Shown here: piece after piece, positions 56,732-64,000 of the stretch
Layout: each line of letters starts with the position of its first letter
How positions within the stretch are numbered: the first letter of the stretch is position 1
From: JAQBQB01 sp963846925
GTDB taxonomy: Bacteria; Gemmatimonadota; Gemmatimonadetes; Gemmatimonadales; Gemmatimonadaceae
DNA length: 64,000 bases
Direction: 5' to 3'
Assembly (NCBI GenBank): GCA_963846925.1
Contig: CAWJXW010000008.1
Span: 1-64,000, forward strand
Position numbers and translations under genes: made by a program
Notes under the pieces: model-generated
Told to the model about the DNA's origin: nothing
Seen by the model: only the letters and a program-made list of their open reading frames with translations
The model's database searches: none

Positions 56732-56953
56732 ATGGCGAAGGAAGAGCCGATACAACTGGAAGGGCAGGTCACGGAGGTTCTCCCGAATGCGACGTTTCGC
56801 GTGGAGCTGACCAACGGTCACAGCGTGCTGGCCACGCTCGGTGGAAACATGCGCCGCTTTCGCATTCGGGTGCTGCAGGGTGATCGCGTCACGATCGAAG
56901 TGTCGCCGTACGATCTGACGCGCGGGCGAATCATCTTCCGCCACAAGACGTGA
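56732..56953 (+). CDS. infA: Translation initiation factor IF-1
   Basis: A 73-residue OB-fold protein that binds the A site of the 30S subunit during initiation. MAKEEPIQLEGQVTEVLPNA, TFRVELTNGHSVLATLGGNM, RRFRIRVLQGDRVTIEVSPY and DLTRGRIIFRHKT match IF-1 throughout, including the usual length. GAGG lies a few bases before the ATG. It stands alone, not in the ribosomal-protein cluster. A 7-bp inverted repeat (CTCGGAC/GTCCGAG) flanks a TATTAT just upstream and may be part of the promoter. Confidence 0.93.
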   Translation: MAKEEPIQLEGQVTEVLPNATFRVELTNGHSVLATLGGNMRRFRIRVLQGDRVTIEVSPYDLTRGRIIFRHKT

Positions 56954-56959
56954 TGCGTC

Positions 56960-56979
56960 GTCGCGCGGAACGGCGCGAC
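56960..56979. terminator. Short hairpin between convergent infA and phosphoesterase
   Basis: Seven-bp stem GTCGCGC (56960-56966) with GCGCGAC (56973-56979), six-base loop, within the 42-bp gap between the two stops. There is no T-tract; a weak candidate only. Confidence 0.3.
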
Positions 56980-56995
56980 TCCGCACTCGATTCGA

Positions 56996-59463
56996 CTACC
57001 GCGCGCCGCCGAGCTTGAGCTCGCGGGCCGAAACGCGATGCGTGCCGGGGTACGGCACGTCGGGGCCCTTGAGGGTCCGCCACAAAATGCGATTGAACAG
57101 CGCCTCGTCCGCCGCGTCCTCGATGTCGCAGGTCGAGCCGTGCTCGACTCGCGCGCCTCACGCGTGCCCGAGGGATTCATCTCGTCGAGCGACTGGGCGG
57201 GCGTGAGCGCCGTGTAGGGGCGGAGGTCGGGTGAGTCCGACCAGATGTCGCGCAGCGGGCGGCCGAAGTAAGTCGAACTGCGACATCGATCCGAGCCCGA
57301 CGATCTCTTCGATCGTGCGCAGCACGTCCGTCGTGTTCGCGAATCGATGGATCGTCCCGGCCCGGTTGTAGGCCGAGATGACGAGCAGCGGCGATCGGTG
57401 CACGTCGACGTGATCGGGACCGTTCTGCGCGTCGTCCTCGAGCACGAACACCACCGTGTTCTTCCAGAACGGAGAGTTGGACAGCGCTTCGATCATTCGG
57501 CCCAGCGCGAGGTCGTTGTCGGCGTAGGCGGCGCGCGGTGACGGGCGCCCCGCCATCGCCCCGGACGTGTGGTCGTTCGGCAGGCGCACCGTCTCGAGCG
57601 TCGGCATCGATCCGCTCGTCGACGTACTGCTTCAGCTCTTCGATCCAGACGTCAGCGCGACGCTGGTCCTTGATCGCGAGGTCGAACCCGGGGTAGAGCG
57701 GATTCGTGTGCGCGCGCAGGAACGGCTTGTTGCCGCGGTAGCCCGCCGGGAGATCGTCGGGCGACGCGTTGCGCGACGGAACCACGAACTCGCCGTAGTT
57801 GCGATACGTGATGCCCTTCTTCTCCGCGAGGTTCCACAGGTAGCCGCTCGCCGGCTCGGCGACGTCGTCGTCCGGAATGCGCCCGCGGTTCGTGCCCTCG
57901 TAGTCGTACGAGCGGCCGCGTGCCGAGTAGTTGGACGGCACCGTTTTCTCGAGATAGTCCGTCGCGTACGCCGCCATCGACCAGTTGTGGCCGTCGGGGC
58001 TCACTTCGGCGTTCACGAAGAAGCGGTCGAACAGCCCGAACCGATCGGCGAGCGAGTGATGGTTCACGCGAGATCGCTCGGGGGAAGAACACGAGGCTCG
58101 TATCCCCGTCGCCCTGCGCGTCGTCGCCGAACACCTGATCGTACGTTCGGTTTTCCTTGACGATGTAGATCACGTGCTCGAACGGCGGATAGCTCGGTCG
58201 CGTGCTGCCCGGCGTCCATCCATTGGCCGACGCCACGCGCGCCGTGAATCGCGCGAGCGCATCGCCGCTCGTCTCCGACAGCGGCACGCGCATCACGGCG
58301 CCGGCGATCGTGTTGAGCGAATACTCATCGGTCCGGCCGATTTGCGGATTCGGTCCGTGCGGATTGGGGATAGAGCCCCTGCCTTTGCCGCTCGCGACTT
58401 CGAGCTGGTCGCCGACGACGAGCAGCGACGACGGATACCACCCGGCCGGGATTCGTCCGGCGAGCTTGTCGTCGCCCGACGCCGCGATCACGCCCGACGC
58501 GGCCGGCGACAAGTTGAACACGGCGATCGCGTTGGCGTCCGCTTCGGCGACGAAGAGGCGAGTGCCGTCGCTCGACAGGGCGAGCGCGTTCGGCGTCGAG
58601 CCTTCGCCCGGGCCGGCCGGCGGCGGATCGAGGAGACGCGCGACGACGCGGCGCGCCTTGGTGTCGAGCACCGCCACCTGATCCGTGCTCCCCGACGCGA
58701 CGAACAGGCGACTGCCATCGCCGCTCAACAACAGCGCTGAGGGATGACGCGCCACGGGAATCCGTCCCGCGTCGCGCAACAGGCCGCCGGGCGCGGTCGC
58801 GAAAGTCGACACCGTGTTGCCGCCCCACGCCGATACGTAGACCGTTCCATGCGCATCGACGACGACATCGTACGGATATCGCTCCGTCGCCAACCGCTGC
58901 ACGACCGTTCCCGTCTGGAGGTCCACGACCGCCAACGAGTCGGTGAGATTCTCGGCGACGAACAGGTAGTGGCCGTCGGGCGACGCGCCGATTCCCGCGG
59001 GGTACGGGTTGGGGTCGCGCGGTCGTCGGGCTCCGAGGCGGATACTGTCGCGCGGCCCCGCGCGGCCATCGCGCCAGTCGTACCGGTAGATCACGTCGCC
59101 GTTGCCCCCCGAGGAGTACAGCGTGCGGCCATCGGGCGAGAACACCAGACCGACGAATGCCGACGCCTGCTCCAACTCCTGCACCACCTGTCCCGTCGCG
59201 ACGTCGATGATCTGCACACCCTGCTTCGCGTAGCCGCCGAGCGAAACGGCGACGCGATTTCGCTCGGGCGTGAGGCGCATCGTGAGCGCCATCGGGCCGA
59301 TCGGTGCCAGGGTTGCCGCCGGGTCGAGACGCACGCCGGTCGGCAAGCGCGAACCGAGTCTCGTGAACGACGAGTCGCCGGCGCGCAGCGACTCCGGGCC
59401 GTGTTGCTTGCACGACACGGCGAGCGTCGAAGACACGGCAATGGCGAGGATCGAACGGCGCAT
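56996..59463 (-). CDS. Exported YncE-like propeller fused to a phosphoesterase (alkaline-phosphatase-like) domain, frameshifted
   Basis: Protein of about 820 residues. The signal MRRSILAIAVSSTLAVSC is lipoprotein-like. Residues ~30-400 form a YVTN-type propeller (LVFSPDGRTLYSSGGNGDVI; IGASPDGHYLFVAENLTDSL; SALLLSGDGSRLFVASGSTD; ALALSSDGTRLFVAEADANA). The phosphoesterase domain starts FEHVIYIVKENRTYDQVFGD (PF04185-type, with the Glu-Asn-Arg-Thr-Tyr active-site region) and continues after breaks near 58075, 57600 and 57265 with VSPDGHNWSMAAYATDYLEK, NTVVFVLEDDAQNGPDHVD and HRSPLLVISAYNRAG. The end RVSARELKLGGAR falls at 56996. It is divergent from an OprO/P-like porin, which suggests phosphate scavenging. 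Confidence 0.85.
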
Positions 59464-59629
59464 AACGGGGATTTGCGGGGAGGGGGAATTCGGTCCACTC
59501 GAACAGGCGGCGCGCATCCGTCTCGCCGCCCGAAACGTGCTCGAACGCATTAACATACTGCGCGATCGACGGCTTGCGTCACGCCGGGGCCGGCTCCCAC
59601 CACGGCCCCTTTTCCTCGACAGTCACTTG

Positions 59630-60718
59630 ATGCTCAACGTCAGCGCACGCGCCGGCTGGGCGCATGCGGCAGTATTCGTCACGGCCCTCCTCCTTGCGGG
59701 CTCGCGCCCATCGTGCGCGCAGGACTCGGTCGTCGTGCACGTCTTCGCGCCGACCGAGATCCACGGCTTCATCCAGACGTACTACCGCTCCGGCGATCCC
59801 ACGACCACGGACGGGTTTCGACTGCGTAAAGCCGATCTGAAGTTCAACGGCCAACTGTCGCCGCACGTGCGCTGGCGGATCGGCTTCGATGCCGCCAAGG
59901 CGCTGAACCTGATTCTGACCGGAAACGACACGCTCGATGCGCTGGCGGTGACGGCCGTGAACACGGACCAGCGGACACGCATGCTCCAGGACGCGGCCAT
60001 CACCTGGGTGCAGAGCAAGTCCTTCAGCGCGGACGTCGGCCAGCAGATCATTCCGCTCTCGCTCGAGGGGACGATTCCCACCTCGTCCGTCGAGACGATC
60101 GAGCGAACGATGTTCATCATCGAGCGCTCACGCGGCACCGGGCTTGGCGACGTCCGAGACGTCGGCGCATCGGCCAACGGGCTCACGCCCGTCGGCATCG
60201 AGTACCACGGCGGGGTGTTCAACGGAACTGGCGACGATATCGGCATCGTCGACGGGAATCCGCAGAAGGCTGTGGCGGGCCGTTTGGCGTATCACCTCCC
60301 CATCGTTCCAGGCCTGCAGTTCGGCGGCTCGGGCGCATTCGAGAGCGGGCACTTCGTGCAGCGACGCGAGCGAGCCGGCTCCGAGTTCCAGTATCGCGAC
60401 GCGCGCCTCACCCTGCGCGCCGAAACGATGTCGGCCCGCGACGGCCCGCTCCATCGGTTCGGATGGTATACGCTTGGCGCGTTTCGACCGAACAACGAAC
60501 TTCAGCTCGTGGCGCGCTTCGACTCGTGGGACCGCGATCTCGAGCACGAGACCGGGCTGGTTGACGGGTTGGAACGCCAGCTCACGTGGGGCGCGAGCTA
60601 TCAACTCGACGGGAGCGTCGCGAAGCTGGCGATCAACTTTGTGCACCAGACGTTCCCCAACGTCATCTCGCCGCCCGCCGCGACGTTCGTGCTGATCGCG
60701 TTTCAGAGCGTGTTCTAG
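59630..60718 (+). CDS. OprO/OprP-like phosphate-selective porin
   Basis: A 362-residue outer-membrane porin of the O/P family. Signal AAVFVTALLLAGSRPSCAQ; then the family start VFAPTEIHGFIQTYYRSGDP and FRLRKADLKFNGQLSPHVRW, AITWVQSKSFSADVGQQIIP, ERTMFIIERSRGTGLGDVRD, and the end AATFVLIAFQSVF with terminal Phe. It is about 50-80 residues shorter than Pseudomonas OprP. ATG 59630 lacks a strong Shine-Dalgarno sequence. The 166-bp gap to the divergent phosphoesterase gene should hold both promoters; I see no convincing Pho box there. The frame is intact. Confidence 0.85.
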   Translation: MLNVSARAGWAHAAVFVTALLLAGSRPSCAQDSVVVHVFAPTEIHGFIQTYYRSGDPTTTDGFRLRKADLKFNGQLSPHVRWRIGFDAAKALNLILTGNDTLDALAVTAVNTDQRTRMLQDAAITWVQSKSFSADVGQQIIPLSLEGTIPTSSVETIERTMFIIERSRGTGLGDVRDVGASANGLTPVGIEYHGGVFNGTGDDIGIVDGNPQKAVAGRLAYHLPIVPGLQFGGSGAFESGHFVQRRERAGSEFQYRDARLTLRAETMSARDGPLHRFGWYTLGAFRPNNELQLVARFDSWDRDLEHETGLVDGLERQLTWGASYQLDGSVAKLAINFVHQTFPNVISPPAATFVLIAFQSVF

Positions 60719-60734
60719 TCGCGGCGCGGTCGCC

Positions 60735-61777
60735 TCAGCGGTGCGCGCCGCGCGCGAGACGGTCGAGCACCGCCTGCCACTCCGGTTGGTCCGGCGGCCG
60801 CTCGACGACGATCACGTCGACGCCGTCGTCGTCGAGATCGTGCAGCGCGGCGTACAGCCCGGCCGCGTAGCGCGTCGGGTCGTCGCCGAGCTCGATCGTT
60901 CTACGAGCCGTGCTCGGAGACACTCCCCGCGTAATGAGAATCGCGCCGACGCCCCTTCCGGCGCGCGCCTCCTCGTCGATCAACCGACTCACCCTCTCGC
61001 GGTCGACCAGTACGAGCGAGGCGCGCGGAGCATAGTGTCGGTGGAGCATCCCGGGAGAACGTCGCGGCGCATCGTCAACTTCTGCCGACGTCGGCGACGC
61101 CTCCGGGTGTTGCCGAGGCCTGAATTCCACAATGAGCGCCCCTGACCGATCTCGCCGATGACTCGCGCCAGGTCCTCGCGCGTGATGATTCCGGGACGGA
61201 GCACGGCCGGCGGGTCGAACGTCAGATCCACCACCGTGGACTCGATACCGACGAGCGTCGGCCCGGCGTCGAGAATGAGATCGACCGCGTCGCCGAGTGA
61301 CTTCTCGACGTGCGCTCCCGTGGTCGGCGACACCTCGGTCGATCGGTTGGCGCTCGGCGCGGCAACCGGGATGCGAGCGGCGATCAAGAGAGCGCGCGCG
61401 ACCGGATGTGACGGCACCCGAACGGCGACCGTGTCGAGACCCGCTGTCACGCTCAAAGGAATTTCGGGTCGCTTGGGGACGACCAGCGTGAGCGGTCCCG
61501 GCCAGAAAGCGCGAGCCAAGCGCTCCGCGTTGTCGGGCCATTCGGCGGCGACGTCGCGCACGTGGTCCGCATCCGCGACGTGTACGATGAGCGGGTTGAA
61601 CAACGGCCGTCCCTTGGCCGCGTAAATGCGATCGACGGCCGCCGGATCGAGCGCGTTCGCGCCGAGCCCGTAGACCGTCTCCGTGGGGAAGGCGACAAGG
61701 CCTCCGCCGCGAAGAATCTCCGCCGCGCGAGCGATAATCGCCTCGTCGGGCCGGCGCGGGTCGACGCGTTGCAACAT
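60735..61777 (-). CDS. L-threonylcarbamoyladenylate synthase, Sua5 type (one frameshift)
   Basis: Makes threonylcarbamoyl-AMP for the tRNA t6A37 modification. The YrdC domain (~1-200) has IIARAAEILRGGGLVAFPTE, TVYGLGANALDPAAVDRIYA, KGRPLFNPLIVHVADADHV, FWPGPLTLVVPK, VAVRVPSHPVARAL and VAAPSANRSTEVSPTTG. After a break near 61140 the C-terminal Sua5 domain follows, starting SPGMLHRHYAPRASLVLVD. Length (about 347) fits full Sua5 rather than TsaC. ATG 61777 is the first start before the homology. The gene is divergent from the PD40 protein, 88 bp away. Confidence 0.88.
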
Positions 61778-61865
61778 TGCGAACAGAAACTTAGCCTCGC
61801 CCTGCCGCGAGCCCCCGTTGCGAGCGCTAAGTTGGAGGCACTCCACCTTCTGCCGAGCGCGTACG

Positions 61866-64000
61866 ATGGCCGCCTCCGTGTCCTCACCCGTCAATCTCCT
61901 GTTTGGCGCTGGACTTCTCGTCGCGGCGCTGCCGCACGCACCCGCGGAACGACCAGCGCCCGTCACGCCGCAGGCGGCGATGTCGGAGCCTTCGTTGTCG
62001 CCGGATCGGCGAGAGATCGCGTTCGTCTCCGGTGGCGACATCTGGACGGTGCCGGCGACGGGCGGCGAAGCGCGCCTCCTCGTGTCGCATCCAGCGTACG
62101 ATTCGCGGCCGCTCTACTCGCCGGACGGAACCAAGCTCGCGTTCATGTCCACGCGCACGGGCAACGGCGACATCTACGTGCTCACGCTCGCGACGGGTCG
62201 CCTGGACCGCGTCACGTTCGACGACGTTTCGGAACAACTGGACGCGTGGTCGCGCGACGGCAAGTGGCTCTACTTCTCGTCCGGCAGCCAGGACGTGAAC
62301 GGAATGAACGACATCTTTCGCGTGAACGCGACTGGCGGCACGCCGATGGCCGTGAGCGCCGACCGTTTCACGCAGGAGTATTGGTCCGCGCCGTCGCCGG
62401 CCGATCCAAACACGCTCGCATTCACAGGGACAGGCCGCACCTCAACGGATTGGTGGCGGAAGGGCCACAGCCACATCGACGAGAGCCAGATCTGGCTGGT
62501 GCACCTGAGCGGCGAGTCGCCGCGCTACGAGGCGGTGACGAAGGACGACGCCCGCGACGCCTGGCCGATGTGGAGCGGCGACGCGAAAGCGTTGTACTAC
62601 GTGTCGGACAAGAGCGGGAGCGAAAACATCTGGACCGCTACGGCGAGCGGCGGTGCCGCGAAGGCGGTGACGTCGTTCACCGACGGGCGCGTGATCTGGC
62701 CGACCATCGCGTACGATGGAAAGACGATCGTGTTCGAGCGCGACTTCGGCGTCTGGTCGCTCGACGTGGCGACCGGCAAGGCGGCGCGCGTGCCGATCAC
62801 GCTTCGCGGCGCCGCGACGTCGCCGGTGGTCGAGCATCAAACGCTGACGCAGGGCTTTCAGTCGCTCGCGCTGTCGCCGGACGGGAAGAAGGTGGCGTTC
62901 GTCGCGCATGGCGACGTTTTCGCCGCGTCGGCGCGCGACGGCGGCGAGGCCGCGCGCATCACGACTACTCCCGAGCTCGAGTTGCAGCTCGCGTGGGCGC
63001 CCGACAGCCGGCGTTTGGCGTATGTCTCGAGCCGCGACGGGCCGGCGCACGTGTTCGTCTACGACTTCGGCGCGCGCACCGAGACGAAGCTCACCAACGG
63101 CCCGCTGGACGACGTTTCGCCGACGTGGTCGCCCGACGGCAAGTCGATCGCGTTCGACCGCGGCGGCAAAGAGCTTCGCGTGATCGATGTGGCGACGAAG
63201 CAGGACCGCGTGATCGCCACGGGCCAGCTCGACCGGCCGCCGTTCCTCAGCGAGCGGCAGATCGCCTGGTCGCCCGACGGACAGTGGATCGCGTACCTCA
63301 ACGTCGGCGACGGCCAGTTTCAAAATCCCAACATCGCGTCCGTGAACGGCGGCGGCGGGAAGCCCATCGCGTTTCTCTCGAACGCTTTTGGCGGCACCAT
63401 CGCATGGAGCCCGGACGGCACGTATCTGCTGTTCGATTCGTCGCAGCGCACGGAGCAAGCAGTATTGGCCCGCGTCGACCTGGTGCCGAGGACGCCGCAG
63501 TTCCGCGAAGACCAGTTCCGCGATCTCTTCGCACCGTCGCGCCCCGGAACGCCGGTCCAGCCGGCTCCGCAGCCCGCGGCGCCGCAGCGCGACAGCGCGA
63601 CCTTACGCGCTGATTCGGCCCGCGGCGCGGGGAAAAAGTCGACGCAGATCGTCTTCGAGGACATTCGCCGCCGGATCAGTTTCTTGCCGGTCGGCGTCGA
63701 CGTGCGGAGCGTCGTCGTCAGCCCCGACGGCAAGACGGCGCTGCTGAACGCCGCTGCCGCCGGCCAGGCGAACCTGTACACCTTCTCGCTCGACGAGCTG
63801 GCGAACGGTCCCGCGGTGGCGCGGCAGCTCACTTCCACGCCCGGCTTCAAGCAGGGGGCGCAGTTCAGTCCGGACGGAAAGGAGGTCTATTACCTGGAGA
63901 ACGGCCGGCTCAGCGCGATCAACGTCGACTCGCGTGCCGTTCGGCCCATCGCCGTCTCGGCGGACCTCGACGTCGACTTCGCGCGCGAGAAGCTCGCCGT
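61866..64000 (+). CDS. Exported PD40/TolB-type propeller protein, 3' end beyond window
   Basis: At least 711 residues, open to the right edge. The signal region LLFGAGLLVAALPHAPA is followed by tricorn/TolB-like PD40 repeats: EPSLSPDRREIAFVSGGDIW, SRPLYSPDGTKLAFMSTRTG, DAWSRDGKWLYFSSGSQDVN, SLALSPDGKKVAFVAHGDVF, PTWSPDGKSIAFDRGGKELR, QIAWSPDGQWIAYLNVGDGQ, IAWSPDGTYLLFDSSQRTEQ. Proteins of this make-up commonly continue into a peptidase (tricorn, S41 or S9) or an amidohydrolase domain; which one is not visible here. ATG 61866 is the first start before the signal. The frame is intact across the window. Confidence 0.85.
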   Translation, partial: MAASVSSPVNLLFGAGLLVAALPHAPAERPAPVTPQAAMSEPSLSPDRREIAFVSGGDIWTVPATGGEARLLVSHPAYDSRPLYSPDGTKLAFMSTRTGNGDIYVLTLATGRLDRVTFDDVSEQLDAWSRDGKWLYFSSGSQDVNGMNDIFRVNATGGTPMAVSADRFTQEYWSAPSPADPNTLAFTGTGRTSTDWWRKGHSHIDESQIWLVHLSGESPRYEAVTKDDARDAWPMWSGDAKALYYVSDKSGSENIWTATASGGAAKAVTSFTDGRVIWPTIAYDGKTIVFERDFGVWSLDVATGKAARVPITLRGAATSPVVEHQTLTQGFQSLALSPDGKKVAFVAHGDVFAASARDGGEAARITTTPELELQLAWAPDSRRLAYVSSRDGPAHVFVYDFGARTETKLTNGPLDDVSPTWSPDGKSIAFDRGGKELRVIDVATKQDRVIATGQLDRPPFLSERQIAWSPDGQWIAYLNVGDGQFQNPNIASVNGGGGKPIAFLSNAFGGTIAWSPDGTYLLFDSSQRTEQAVLARVDLVPRTPQFREDQFRDLFAPSRPGTPVQPAPQPAAPQRDSATLRADSARGAGKKSTQIVFEDIRRRISFLPVGVDVRSVVVSPDGKTALLNAAAAGQANLYTFSLDELANGPAVARQLTSTPGFKQGAQFSPDGKEVYYLENGRLSAINVDSRAVRPIAVSADLDVDFAREKLA

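Noticed and set aside
1..64000. tRNA, rRNA, prophage or insertion-sequence genes
   Set aside because: None could be recognised by eye anywhere in the window; no transposase or integrase motifs were found.

Overview
The window is high-GC bacterial DNA that most resembles a soil Gemmatimonadota-type genome. The reasons are dense, short-spaced operons with ATGA/GTGA stop-start overlaps, many secreted or Tat-exported proteins, TonB receptors, DUF1800/DUF1501 pairs, Asp-box (VPS10-like) and PD40 beta-propellers, M28 peptidases and alanine-rich lipoprotein signals. No rRNA or tRNA gene was seen, so the assignment is inferred from gene content only. Many otherwise normal genes are broken by one- or two-base indels. 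Some of these fall in C7/C9 runs and most occur in clusters (about 1-0.7 kb, 4.5-5.5 kb, 6.3-8.5 kb, 23-26 kb, 46-47 kb), which looks like sequencing or assembly error rather than gene decay. Such genes are annotated here as single genes with the breaks noted.

Layout. 1-2.75 kb: a GH13 alpha-glucosidase tail, a seven-repeat propeller protein and a Pro/Thr-rich membrane protein. They may belong to a different molecule, because the next gene, a serine hydrolase/VanX-type dipeptidase fusion, has lost its 5' part at about 2.76 kb. 3.8-6 kb: nitroreductase, peptidase T and a small exported protein. 6.2-10.6 kb: a potassium module (KdpE, a short KdpD-like kinase, a KimA-like K+ transporter). 10.7-13.9 kb: SGNH hydrolase and M28 peptidase. 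14.1-21.6 kb: a formate operon, comprising a selenocysteine formate dehydrogenase catalytic subunit, a fused NuoE-NuoF subunit, an iron-sulfur subunit carrying the missing N-terminus of the catalytic subunit, FdhD and formate-tetrahydrofolate ligase. 21.9-26.4 kb: HlyD/MacB/TolC-type efflux genes. 26.4-28.8 kb: a tyrosine-branch operon (DAHP synthase, chorismate mutase, prephenate dehydrogenase) preceded by a Tyr/Phe-rich leader peptide and an attenuator. 28.8-42.1 kb: VOC protein, MgtE, an M8-like protease, a YncE-like propeller, a TonB receptor, DUF4142, DUF1800/DUF1501, a cupredoxin and lipoproteins. 42.1-45.5 kb (minus strand): a five-gene overlapping operon for a sulfite-oxidase-like enzyme, its cytochrome b, DUF1634, TauE/SafE and DUF2911. 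45.6-53.5 kb: amidase, GHL10 hydrolase, Asp-box propeller and quinone oxidoreductase. 53.5-56.1 kb: an inverted-repeat element and a TonB receptor under a TPP riboswitch, so probably a thiamin receptor. 56.2-64 kb: glycine-zipper lipoprotein, IF-1, a propeller/phosphoesterase divergent from an OprO/P-like porin, Sua5, and the start of a PD40 protein that runs off the end.

The most notable signals are: (1) the UGA/SECIS pair in the formate dehydrogenase and the permuted split of its alpha subunit; (2) a tyrosine-codon transcription attenuator whose leader peptide appears leaderless; (3) the TPP riboswitch on a TonB receptor; (4) KdpDE next to KimA, with an 11-bp direct-repeat operator candidate between them; (5) an 8-bp tandem repeat family (GGTGGACC) at four intergenic sites; (6) a roughly 309-bp nested inverted-repeat element.
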